Of a DNA stretch of 64,000 nucleotides, positions 42,043-50,491 are shown piece after piece (within the stretch, counting starts at the first letter, position 1; every line of letters begins with the position of its first letter). The stretch lies in NCBI RefSeq assembly GCF_020711255.1, contig NZ_JAJFAW010000013.1, positions 1-64,000 on the forward strand. Reading direction: 5' to 3'. Origin of the DNA: Hymenobacter plasmatis. Its GTDB lineage: Bacteria; Bacteroidota; Bacteroidia; Cytophagales; Hymenobacteraceae. Below the pieces are notes generated by a model, which saw nothing but the letters and a program-made list of their open reading frames with translations, was not told the DNA's origin and did no database searches. The translations under genes and the position numbers were made by a program.

Positions 42043-44142
42043 TTAGGCGGGTATTCGGACCGTGAATTCGGTGAACTCGCCTTCCAGGGTTTCCACGGTC
42101 AGGGTGCCGTGGTGGCCTTTGGTAATGATGTCGTGGGCCAGCGACAGGCCCAGGCCGGTGCCTTCGCCCACCGGCTTGGTGGTAAAGAAGGGCTCAAAAG
42201 CCCGGGCCGCCACCGCGTCGGACATGCCTATGCCGTTGTCGCGCACCCGAATGATGACCTCCGCCGACCCGCGCTCAGTGGTGACATCCACCATGGGCTG
42301 GTAGCCTGGCCCGGCGGCCTGCCGGCGCCGAACGGCGTGCAGCGCGTTGGTAAATAGGTTGAGCAAGGCCCGGCTCAACTCGCTGGGCACCACGGCCACG
42401 GGCCGGAGGTCGGGGGTGAAAGAGGTGTGCAGCTCCACCGCCGAGGTGGCGCCTGCAGTCAGGGCGCCGTGGTCGGTAAGCAGCAGGGCTTGCGCCACCA
42501 GTGCGTTGAGGTCGGTAGGCACGGGCTGGCTGGTGCCGGTGCGCGCGTGGTCCAGCATTTCTTTGATGATGGACGTGGCCCGCTGGCCATGCTGGCTGAT
42601 GTTCTGCAGGTTCTGCTTGAGGCCGGCCAGGATTTCTTGCTGCAGGCCCGCGGGCCGGGCGGGGTTGGGCTGCTCCTGGTCAATGAGGGCCACGCTCACT
42701 TCGGCGAAGTTCTGCATGAAAGCCAGTGGGTTACGCAGCTCATCGGCAATGCCGGCCGACAACTCGCCCACAAATGCCCACTTTTCGGCGGCCACTAGCT
42801 GGGCCTGAGTGGCGCGCAGCTCGGTGAGCGCGGTATCCAGCTCCTGGTGCTGGGCTTCAATCCGGGCGTTGCGTTCGTTGAGCAGCTGGTTGGCAATGCG
42901 CTGCTGGCGGTTTGAGCGCCCCAGCAGCAGCGCCACTAGCCCAATAATGCCCACGATGGCCAGCAGCCCCATGCGCTGGTACCGAACGGTTTGCCGCTCC
43001 TGCGCTTCGCGCTGCTGCTGCTGGCGCTGCTGCTCGGTGAAGGCCAGCAACTGCAGCCGCTGGAACTTCTCGGGCCCATACAGGCTGTCGTGCGTGGCCA
43101 TGGCCAGGCGCTGGTACCGAAACGCGCTGTCCACGTTGGCGCGGGCTTGGTACAGGCGGGCGAGCAGGTTGCTGGCGTCTAGCATGGTCACGCGGTAAGA
43201 CACCTGCTGGGCTGTGCGCAGGGCTTCCCGGGCATACCGCAGGGCCGAGTCGGGCTGCTGCTGAGTATGGTACAAGTTGGCCATGAGGTACTCGGCCATG
43301 GACCGGTTGCGCAGGTCGTTGGTGCGGTAGGTTTCGCGGATGGCCCGGCGGTAGTAGGCGAAGGCCTCCGGGTGCTGGCCCAGGCGGGCGCGCACGGTGC
43401 CCATGTTGCGCAGGGCCAGCGCCGCCGCCAGCCGGGGCCTGGGAAAGCGGATAATCAGGGCTTCGGCCTGCTGTTGCGCTGCCAGGGCCGAGTCCAGCAC
43501 GCCCAGCTTTTCGTAGCAGCTGCCGATGTTGGTGAGCGCGCCGCCCACCCAGGGCGGCTGGTTAAGCTGGGCGTATAAGGCTTTCGACTGCTCGTAATAA
43601 CGCAAAGCCTGCCGGTATTGGCGCAGGTCCAGGCTGATGTTGCCCAACGAGTTAAGACTACTGGCTTCGCCTTCGGTATCGTGGGTTTGACGGCAGAGGC
43701 GCAGGGCCTGCAGCTGGGTGGCAAAGGCCTCGGGCAGCTGCCCACGCTCGCGCTGCACGCTGCCCACCATGCTCAGGGCGCGGCCTTCCCCTTTACCAAA
43801 ACCAACCCGCCGCGCCAGTCGCAAGGCATTCTGGGCCAGCTGCATGGTCGAGTCCGGCTGGGAGGCCCGGTAGGAATACGCCAGCTTCAGCAGCCGCAGC
43901 ACCCGGTTCGAATCGGGCGGGGCTTGCGCTACTAGATGCCGCAGGCTGTCGGTGGCAGCCGTTTGGGCACTGGCCGCATGCCCTGCGACTGCCAGCATCC
44001 ACACAGACAGAAGCAGGAGTCGCGCAGAAAGGAAAACAGAGGTGTGAGTAATAAGAAGGGTCTTTTGTGCCTGCGCAGCTACAAGATGCTGCCGGCCGTT
44101 GGAAGGGGTAACGTAAAACACGGCAAAATCAGCGCACCCCAC
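42043..44142 (-). CDS. TPR sensor histidine kinase with degenerate phospho-acceptor (His to Asp)
   Basis: A 699-aa protein: N-terminal hydrophobic signal (about 36-58), TPR repeats (about 65-370), one membrane helix (GLLAIVGIIGLVALLLGR, about 392-410), a coiled coil and a kinase core. The HisKA motif reads ELSAGIADELRNPLAFM: the residue at the normal His position (467, codon GAT at 42742-42744) is Asp. The HATPase keeps its N-box NLFTNALHAV, DNGIGM and GEGTGLGLSLAHDI. So it may bind ATP but cannot autophosphorylate on His there. The GTG at 44142 is used because no suitable ATG exists. It precedes the amidohydrolase gene. Confidence 0.8.
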   Translation of the reverse strand: MGCADFAVFYVTPSNGRQHLVAAQAQKTLLITHTSVFLSARLLLLSVWMLAVAGHAASAQTAATDSLRHLVAQAPPDSNRVLRLLKLAYSYRASQPDSTMQLAQNALRLARRVGFGKGEGRALSMVGSVQRERGQLPEAFATQLQALRLCRQTHDTEGEASSLNSLGNISLDLRQYRQALRYYEQSKALYAQLNQPPWVGGALTNIGSCYEKLGVLDSALAAQQQAEALIIRFPRPRLAAALALRNMGTVRARLGQHPEAFAYYRRAIRETYRTNDLRNRSMAEYLMANLYHTQQQPDSALRYAREALRTAQQVSYRVTMLDASNLLARLYQARANVDSAFRYQRLAMATHDSLYGPEKFQRLQLLAFTEQQRQQQQREAQERQTVRYQRMGLLAIVGIIGLVALLLGRSNRQQRIANQLLNERNARIEAQHQELDTALTELRATQAQLVAAEKWAFVGELSAGIADELRNPLAFMQNFAEVSVALIDQEQPNPARPAGLQQEILAGLKQNLQNISQHGQRATSIIKEMLDHARTGTSQPVPTDLNALVAQALLLTDHGALTAGATSAVELHTSFTPDLRPVAVVPSELSRALLNLFTNALHAVRRRQAAGPGYQPMVDVTTERGSAEVIIRVRDNGIGMSDAVAARAFEPFFTTKPVGEGTGLGLSLAHDIITKGHHGTLTVETLEGEFTEFTVRIPA

Positions 44143-44329
44143 GCGTTGAGCTGGTGTATTTCTTTACAATTGAAGCCAAGGCAGTGACTAATGCCGCGGT
44201 TTCAAATAGTTACGAATATTCAGCTCAACTGGCTTGGCTCCTTGTCGTCATGGGCTTTAGCAGAGCTTGTCTGGGTGGAATTGGGCTGGAATCCAGGCGT
44301 GCTATGCGGTAAGCAAAGCAGAGGTGAAT

Positions 44330-44508
44330 TGTCATTGCGAGGCCGCAGGCCGTGGCAATCCGTCCTCTCTCAGCGACTAACTCAGCGTAGTGACAATGTG
44401 CTTTTAATGCAAAAGTCCCGACTCGTGCCAGAGCCGGGGCTTTCCACAATTAGTAGGCGGGTCGCATTGACAGAACGGATTGCCACGGCCTGCGGCCTCG
44501 TAATGACA
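44330..44508. repeat. Intergenic inverted repeat, family B
   Basis: Arms 44330-44363 and 44475-44508 pair over 34 bp with one mismatch (G versus A). Each begins/ends with TGTCATT and contains GAGGCCGCAGGCCGTGGCAA. The loop is 111 nt and holds the terminator for the M16 gene. Confidence 0.9.
44412..44443 (-). terminator. Terminator of the M16 peptidase pair
   Basis: Stem AAAGTCCCG-A-CTC with GAG-C-CGGGGCTTT around the loop GTGCCA. On the minus strand it is followed by TTTT. It is 138 bp past the stop at 44581, so it ends the M16 transcript. Confidence 0.6.
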
Positions 44509-44580
44509 ACCGTGCCGCCGTGGCTCCCCTCTCTTTCGGAGAGAGGCCGGGGCCGTGCCCGGCAGGGGTGAGGCTTCTAC

Positions 44581-46083
44581 CTACATCGGCTTCTTGCGCT
44601 CGGCCTGAAACTTCTTGAGCTGCGGCTCAATCACCTTTTTGTCGCCCACTACTACCACGGTCATGGCCTCAGGGCGGATGTACTTGCGGGCGATTTCACT
44701 CACTTGCTGGGGCGTCACGGCGTTGATGTTCTTGACCTGCTGGGTGAGGTAGGTTTCGGGCAGGCCGTGCAGGTCCAGCACGTTGAGCTGGCCGATGATG
44801 CCGCCGGGGTTGGAGTTGCGCAGCACAAACATGCCGCCCTCGTAGTTCTGGATTCCCTTCAGCTCATCGGTCGAGGGCGGGGTCTTTTGCAGCCGCTCGA
44901 TTTCGTTCATGATTTCATGCAGCGAATTATAGGTGTCGGCGGTGGTCACGTCGGCGTTCTGACTCCAGTTGCCGGTGCGGTAGTGGGTTTCGATGAAGCT
45001 GTAGGGCGAGTAAGTGTAGCCCTTGTCTTCCCGAATGTTGCGCGTAATGCGCGAGCCAAACGAGCCGCCGAGCAGCGAGTTCATCACCCGTAGCCGGATG
45101 TAGTCGGGGTTGGTGGGGTCGATGACGGGCAGGCCCACCACGATGGTCGACTGCGGCGCGTTGGGCCGGTCCTGGGTCAGCAGGTCGGCCTTGGCCAGCG
45201 GCTTCACGATGTCGATGTGGGGCGCCGGGCCCTGCGGGAAGCCGGCCCACGCCGCCGTGATGGCCTGGCGCAGGGCGGGCGCCTCAAACCGGCCGGCCAC
45301 GTAAAGGCTGGTGCGCTGGGCACCGTACTGCGTCTTGTAGAAATTCTGCGCCCGCTCCAGGGTCAGGGTATCCAGTTGGGCATCGGTGGGCAAGGGCCGG
45401 CCGTAGGGGTGGTTGCCGTAGATGGCGGCTGTGAATTTCTGGCGGGCCTGCACGCCGGGCTGGGCGCGGGCTAGGGCCATCTGGCGCTTGAGGTCGGTTT
45501 TCAGGCGTGGCACTTCGGAGGCGGGCAGGGCCGGGCGCTGCACCACTTCGGCCAGCAGCGCGGCCATCTCCGGAGCGTATTCCGAGAGGCACGACGCCCA
45601 CAGGCTGGTTTGGTCGGCGCCCACCGAAATGTTGAGCGTGCCGCCCATGCGGGCCACGCGCTCAGCCAGTTGGGTAGCCGACATCGTGGCCGTCCCTTCC
45701 TGCAGCAGCTTGCCCAGCAAGTCGGCCACGGCTACTTCGTCGGGCGCCTCGTGCACGTTGCCGGCCTGAATGGCCACCATCATCGTCACCTTGGGCACCT
45801 GGCCGTAGGGCACCAGTCGGGCCTTGAGGCCGTTATCCAGGGTAAATTCTTCTTTGGCGGGCAGGGTAAAGTCGCGCGGCTTGCCGCCCGGGGGCGGGAC
45901 CTGCTTAGGGGTGGCTGGAGATTTAGCGGCCGCCACGGCTTTGGCGACGCCGCCGGCGCGGGTGGTCGCCGGCTTGGCGGTGGTTTTGGCCTTGGTTTTG
46001 GCGGGGGCCTGCTGGGCTAGTGCTTCCGGGGCGGCCGTGGCCACGAGGGCGGCGCTGAGCAGCCCAATAAATAGCTTGTTCAT
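44581..46083 (-). CDS. Inactive-type M16 peptidase subunit
   Basis: A 500-aa exported protein of the M16 (pitrilysin/insulinase) family. Signal peptide MNKLFIGLLSAALVATAAP is followed by a Lys/Ala/Pro-rich linker. The M16 halves are recognisable, for example ELPASEVPRLKTDLKRQMAL-like helices and YTYSPYSFIETHYRTGNW. The zinc motif HxxEH is absent; the matching site reads DLLGKLLQEGT (about residue 119). This form usually partners an active subunit, here encoded 18 bp upstream. It probably gives the substrate chamber of a heterodimeric protease in the periplasm. Confidence 0.85.
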   Translation of the reverse strand: MNKLFIGLLSAALVATAAPEALAQQAPAKTKAKTTAKPATTRAGGVAKAVAAAKSPATPKQVPPPGGKPRDFTLPAKEEFTLDNGLKARLVPYGQVPKVTMMVAIQAGNVHEAPDEVAVADLLGKLLQEGTATMSATQLAERVARMGGTLNISVGADQTSLWASCLSEYAPEMAALLAEVVQRPALPASEVPRLKTDLKRQMALARAQPGVQARQKFTAAIYGNHPYGRPLPTDAQLDTLTLERAQNFYKTQYGAQRTSLYVAGRFEAPALRQAITAAWAGFPQGPAPHIDIVKPLAKADLLTQDRPNAPQSTIVVGLPVIDPTNPDYIRLRVMNSLLGGSFGSRITRNIREDKGYTYSPYSFIETHYRTGNWSQNADVTTADTYNSLHEIMNEIERLQKTPPSTDELKGIQNYEGGMFVLRNSNPGGIIGQLNVLDLHGLPETYLTQQVKNINAVTPQQVSEIARKYIRPEAMTVVVVGDKKVIEPQLKKFQAERKKPM

Positions 46084-46100
46084 GGCGATAGAAGAGAAGG

Positions 46101-47561
46101 CTAGCTCTTGGCCAGGGGGTTGACGGTGATGATAGTGCGGTTGGTGGGCCGCAGGTATTCGCTGATGGTCTTCTTCATCAGCTCGGGCGTCACTCTGCGG
46201 AACTCGCTCTCGAGGCGGTTGATGCGCGACGGGTCGTTGTCAAACAATGCAAACGAAGCCAGCAAATCGGCTCGGCCGAAGTTGTCGGACCCGCTCACCT
46301 GGTCATAGAATGCCGAGCGAATTTTTACCATCGCCAGGTCCATGGTGGCCTGGTCGATGCCGGTGCGGGCCAAGCGGTTGATTTCCTGGTCGAGCACCCC
46401 CACCACCGAATCGGCCTGCACAGTGGGGTCGTACACGAGGCTGCCCATCCATAGCATGGGGCCGTTGTAGTTAAACTGGTTGCCCAGGTCCGAGTTGATG
46501 CCGCCGCTCACGTCGTCGGTGTAGCCGCGCTTCTGCACCAGGGCCTGGTAGAGGCGGCTGTCTTTGCCTTGCAGCAGAATCTGGTCGAGCATCACCAGGG
46601 CGTAGTATTCGGGGGTGTTGCGCTCGGGCATGTGGTAGGCGAAGGCCAGGGCGGGCTTGGTGGCCAGCTTGTCGTCCTGCACGAAGCGCTGCTCCTGCTC
46701 CTGGCGCGGCTCCGTAAGGTCGGGCTTGGGCGGCTGCTGAGCGCTGGGGATGTTGCCGTAGTACTTCTGCACCCAGGCCTTGGCCTCGGCGGGCTCGAAG
46801 TCGCCCACCACGGCCAGTACGGCGTTGTTGGGGGCATAGTAGGTCTTGAAGAAGTCCTTCGTGTCTTCCAGAGTGGCGGCGTCGAGGTCCTTCAGGTCGC
46901 CGTAGAAATTGTGGGCGTTATTCCAGTTTTTGTTGGCCTTCTGGGGCATCGAGAGCCAGGGGAAGCCGCCGTAGGGCTGGTTGAGCACGTTCACGCGCAC
47001 CTCACTTTTTACCACCCCCTGCTGGTTGGTCAGGTTGGTTTTGGTGATGGCCAGGCCGCGCATGCGGTCGGCTTCGGCCCAGAGAATGGTTTCCAGCTTG
47101 TGGGCCGGCACCACCTCGTAGTAGTTGGTGAAGTCGAAGCGCGTGGAGCCGTTCAGCGCCCCGCCGTTTTTCTGAATCAGCCCAATAAATTCGTTCTTGC
47201 CCAGGTTCTGCGAGCCCTGAAACATCAGGTGCTCAAACAGGTGCGCAAAGCCCGTGCGATTGCGCGGCTCGGTGCGGAAGCCCACCGCGTAGTACGCCGC
47301 CACCGTGGCCGTGGGCGCCGTATGGTCGGGCGAGAGTACCACCCGTAGCCCGTTGGGCAAGGTGTAGTACTCGACCGGAATCTGGAAAGCCGGGCCCGCC
47401 GGCGCAGGTTTGGGGACCGCCGCTGCGGCAGTCGGGGCTGCGGCGGCGGGGGCCGCGGGCGCCGTTACTACAGAGGTGGCTTTGTGGCTGCAGGCTCCCA
47501 GGGCCAGCGCCGCCACCGGTGCCCACAGCAGGCCCCGGCTCAATACCTTAAAACGTCTCAT
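46101..47561 (-). CDS. Zinc-dependent M16 peptidase lipoprotein, active subunit
   Basis: A 486-aa lipoprotein (MRRFKVLSRGLLWAPVAALA, lipobox ALGAC) with an Ala/Pro linker. The zinc-binding motif HLFEH is in TGFAHLFEHLMFQGS (about residue 105-112), and the downstream Glu ligand in ILWAEADRMRGLAI. The C-terminal half has the M16 inactive-domain fold with the KKTISEYLRPTNRTI end. It precedes the inactive partner by 18 bp. The two subunits likely form a heterodimer that degrades peptides in the periplasm. I chose the ATG at 47561 because it gives a lipoprotein signal. Confidence 0.9.
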   Translation of the reverse strand: MRRFKVLSRGLLWAPVAALALGACSHKATSVVTAPAAPAAAAPTAAAAVPKPAPAGPAFQIPVEYYTLPNGLRVVLSPDHTAPTATVAAYYAVGFRTEPRNRTGFAHLFEHLMFQGSQNLGKNEFIGLIQKNGGALNGSTRFDFTNYYEVVPAHKLETILWAEADRMRGLAITKTNLTNQQGVVKSEVRVNVLNQPYGGFPWLSMPQKANKNWNNAHNFYGDLKDLDAATLEDTKDFFKTYYAPNNAVLAVVGDFEPAEAKAWVQKYYGNIPSAQQPPKPDLTEPRQEQEQRFVQDDKLATKPALAFAYHMPERNTPEYYALVMLDQILLQGKDSRLYQALVQKRGYTDDVSGGINSDLGNQFNYNGPMLWMGSLVYDPTVQADSVVGVLDQEINRLARTGIDQATMDLAMVKIRSAFYDQVSGSDNFGRADLLASFALFDNDPSRINRLESEFRRVTPELMKKTISEYLRPTNRTIITVNPLAKS

Positions 47562-47759
47562 AGGAAAAGGAAAAAGAGTGTGAGCAGAAAGTAAATCCGA
47601 TTTACACAATATTTGGCAAACAAGCTAAGGATGAGCTGCTTTAGGCCTGTGATTCCTGTATGAGGACCGTGGCCGCGCAAAGACGCGGGCAAAACCGGGC
47701 CGCTGCGTGGCTGCAAGCCTTGGTGCCGCATTTCCGGAGCCGCCGACGACCTTTGCGCC

Positions 47760-50324
47760 GTGTTCGTCTTTTCTGCTCTTCCGGCCCTGCTGGCCGGCCA
47801 CCTGCTCCAGGCTCCAGCCGACCCCGCCGCCGCGGTCCGGCACCTGGTGCTCGACAGCCGCCGGGTGGGGTTGCCCGCCGGGGCGTTGTTTTTCGCCCTG
47901 CGCGGCCCCAGCCACAATGGCCACCGCTACCTGTCCGAGCTCTACGCCCAAGGGGTGCGGCTGTTTGTGGTAGAAGAAACGGCCGAAATGCCCGGCGGCC
48001 TCAGCGCCTATCCCGGCGCCGGCATTATCGCCGTGAAAAGTCCGCTCGCAGCCCTGCAGGTTCTGGCTGCTGCCCACCGCGCCGAATTTGCCGGCCCCGT
48101 GCTGGCCATCACCGGCTCCAATGGCAAGACCATCGTGAAGGAGTGGCTGGCCCAACTCCTGAGTCCCGATGAGGATATCTGCCGCTCGCCGCGCTCCTAC
48201 AACTCGCAGGTGGGCGTGCCGCTGAGCGTGTGGGAGCTGAACCCGGAACGCCACACGTTGGGCATTTTTGAAGCCGGCATTTCGGAAGTAGGGGAGATGG
48301 CGCGCCTGGCCGCAATCATTCAACCTACCGAAGGGATTTTTACCAACCTCGGCACGGCTCACGACGCCGGCTTTGCCTCCAGTGAGCAGAAGCTGGCCGA
48401 GAAGCTACAGCTGTTCCAAGGCCCGCAGTTTCGGCGGCTGTTTTACTGCTACGACCAGCCGCTGGTGCGCGATGCCGTATCCCGCCTACGCTTGCCCAAC
48501 TTGAGCTGGACGCGCCATGCCGGCCAGCCGGCCGACCTCTACTTTGCCCTCGACCCCAACAGCACGAGCGGCAGCACCAGCCTGCATGCCCGGTACGTCG
48601 GAGCCGGGCTAGAAGCCGCGTTCACACTGCCTTTTTCCGACGAGCCATCCATTGAAAATGCGCTGCACTGCCTGGCTGTGCTGCTGCACCGGCAGGTTGA
48701 GCCGGCCGAAATTCAGCGCCGTCTCGCCCGCCTGCACCCCGTGGCCATGCGCCTGGAAATGAAGCTGGGGCGCCACGATTCTTACCTGCTCGACGACACC
48801 TATAACAACGACCTCGCCGGGCTGGCCCTGGCCCTGAATGCGCTGGGCCGGCAGTCGCGCCCCGGCCGCCGCACCCTGATTTTGAGCGACGTGCTCGAAT
48901 CGGGCCTGAGCGGGGAGGAGCTGTATGCCCGCGTGGCAGCCCTGCTGCCCCCGGCCGGCGTGACACGCCTCGTCGGCATTGGCCCCGAAATCAACCGGCA
49001 CCGCCGCTTCTTTACCCAAGCGCCGCCCGCGGGCCACCCGCCGCTAACGGCTGATTTCTACCCCGATACTGAAGCCTTCCTGGCCTCGCTCGACCCCAAT
49101 GCCTTTGCCCGTGAAGTCATCTTGGTAAAAGGTGCCCGGCGCTTTGGGTTCGAGCGCATCGTGGCCGCCTTGCAGGCCCAGCAGCATGGCACCGTGCTGG
49201 AAGTCAACCTCGATGCCCTCAGCCACAACCTGCAGCACTACCGCCGCCATTTGCAGCCCGGCACCAAGCTCATGGTGATGGTGAAGGCCTTTGCCTACGG
49301 CGCCGGCTCCTACGAAGTGGCAAGCCTGCTCGAGTTCCAGCGGGCCGACTACCTCGCCGTCGCCTACGCCGACGAAGGCGTGGCCCTGCGCGAAGCCGGT
49401 ATCAGCCTGCCCATCATGGTGATGAATCCGGCGCCGGATTCGTTCAGTACACTGCAGCACTACCGCCTGGAGCCCGAAATCTTTTCCTTCGACATGCTGA
49501 ATGAGTACCTGGCCGCTTTTCCAGCCCAGGTCCCGTCCTCAACCGCTCAGCCGCTTAGCCACTCCCTGGCTCCCCCGCCCATCCACCTCAAGCTGGATAC
49601 GGGCATGCGCCGCCTGGGCTTCGACGAAGCCGACCTGCCCGCGCTGGCCGCGCTGCTACAGCAGCACCCGGCCCGTCTGCCCGTGGCCAGCCTGATGACC
49701 CACCTCGCCGCGGCCGACGAAGCCGAGCACGACGACTTCACCCGCACGCAGCTGGCCGCTTTCCGGCGCATGGCCGCCGTGCTCGAAGCCGCGCTGGGCC
49801 ACGCCGTGCTCAAGCACGCCCTGAATTCGGCCGGCATCCTGCGCTTTCCCGAAGCTCACTTCGACATGGTGCGCCTCGGCATCGGCCTCTACGGCGTAGA
49901 TGCTAGCGGCCGCGACGCCGCGGCCCTGCGCCCGGTGAGCCAGCTGCGCACCACCATTTCCCAAATCAAAACCCTGCCCGGCGGCCACACCGTGGGCTAC
50001 GGCCGCCGTGGCGCGGCCACCGAGGCCGAGCGCCGCATTGCCACGTTGGCCATTGGCTACGCCGACGGCTACGACCGCCGCTTCGGCAACGGCGCGGGCA
50101 CGGTGCTCATCCACGGGCAGCCGGCGCCGCTGGTAGGCTCCGTGTGCATGGACATGTGCATGGCCGACGTGACCCACATTCCACAAGCCCGCGCCGGCGA
50201 CGTGGCCCTGGTCTTTGGCGAGGGGCTGCCGCTGCCGGAGCTGGCCGCCCGCATCGGCACTATTGCCTACGAGCTGCTCACGAACGTGAGCGAGCGGGTG
50301 AAGCGAGTGTTCGTGAGCGAGTAA
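47760..50324 (+). CDS. Bifunctional MurF / alanine racemase fusion
   Basis: An 854-aa fusion. Residues 1-455 form UDP-MurNAc-tripeptide:D-Ala-D-Ala ligase (MurF), with the ATP loop AITGSNGKTIVKEWLAQLL (about 118-136) and LLDDTYNNDLAGLALAL. Residues 465-854 form alanine racemase: the PLP lysine is in LMVMVKAFAYGAGSYEV (Lys509), and the mobile-loop Tyr is near VGYGRRGAATEAE. So D-Ala supply and its use in peptidoglycan are linked. The fusion is common in Bacteroidota. The start is GTG (47760), 12 bp after a GACCTTTG element (weak -7). It is divergent from the M16 pair. Confidence 0.93.
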   Translation: MFVFSALPALLAGHLLQAPADPAAAVRHLVLDSRRVGLPAGALFFALRGPSHNGHRYLSELYAQGVRLFVVEETAEMPGGLSAYPGAGIIAVKSPLAALQVLAAAHRAEFAGPVLAITGSNGKTIVKEWLAQLLSPDEDICRSPRSYNSQVGVPLSVWELNPERHTLGIFEAGISEVGEMARLAAIIQPTEGIFTNLGTAHDAGFASSEQKLAEKLQLFQGPQFRRLFYCYDQPLVRDAVSRLRLPNLSWTRHAGQPADLYFALDPNSTSGSTSLHARYVGAGLEAAFTLPFSDEPSIENALHCLAVLLHRQVEPAEIQRRLARLHPVAMRLEMKLGRHDSYLLDDTYNNDLAGLALALNALGRQSRPGRRTLILSDVLESGLSGEELYARVAALLPPAGVTRLVGIGPEINRHRRFFTQAPPAGHPPLTADFYPDTEAFLASLDPNAFAREVILVKGARRFGFERIVAALQAQQHGTVLEVNLDALSHNLQHYRRHLQPGTKLMVMVKAFAYGAGSYEVASLLEFQRADYLAVAYADEGVALREAGISLPIMVMNPAPDSFSTLQHYRLEPEIFSFDMLNEYLAAFPAQVPSSTAQPLSHSLAPPPIHLKLDTGMRRLGFDEADLPALAALLQQHPARLPVASLMTHLAAADEAEHDDFTRTQLAAFRRMAAVLEAALGHAVLKHALNSAGILRFPEAHFDMVRLGIGLYGVDASGRDAAALRPVSQLRTTISQIKTLPGGHTVGYGRRGAATEAERRIATLAIGYADGYDRRFGNGAGTVLIHGQPAPLVGSVCMDMCMADVTHIPQARAGDVALVFGEGLPLPELAARIGTIAYELLTNVSERVKRVFVSE

Positions 50325-50449
50325 ATTTTACTTCGGTCAATACCGTCGAATCGGGGTTGAATTACATTTTTTCAGTTCCGCGGCGTGCCGGAATACGGGT
50401 AGCCAGATATTTATTTTGCTACTTTACAGTCGGCTTGCCCCGCCCTGAA

Positions 50450-50457
50450 TAACTTTG
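50450..50457 (+). promoter_or_regulatory. Bacteroidota-type -7 element for the first hydrolase gene
   Basis: TAACTTTG matches TAnnTTTG exactly; a good -33 TTG is not visible at the usual distance. Transcription would start near 50464. This excludes the GTG at 50459 as the start and supports an ATG at 50477 or 50492. Confidence 0.5.
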
Positions 50458-50491
50458 GGTGAGATTTAGCCTTTCGATGCTTCTTTTTATT

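Larger units (their letters stand above)
44143..44580. other. 438-bp intergenic region with repeats
   Basis: Contains the family B inverted repeat (44330-44508), the terminator at 44412-44443 inside its loop, and a partial family C element (about 44524-44573). No gene is supported. The kinase gene's upstream DNA is on the left side. Confidence 0.55.

Noticed and set aside
42043..44142. TPR kinase read as a normal active histidine kinase
   Set aside because: The acceptor residue at the motif position is Asp in the nucleotide sequence, so an ordinary activity cannot be claimed.
50459..50491. Upstream GTG start for hydrolase copy 1
   Set aside because: The exact TAnnTTTG element at 50450-50457 places transcription start after this codon; the ATG at 50492 gives a better signal peptide.
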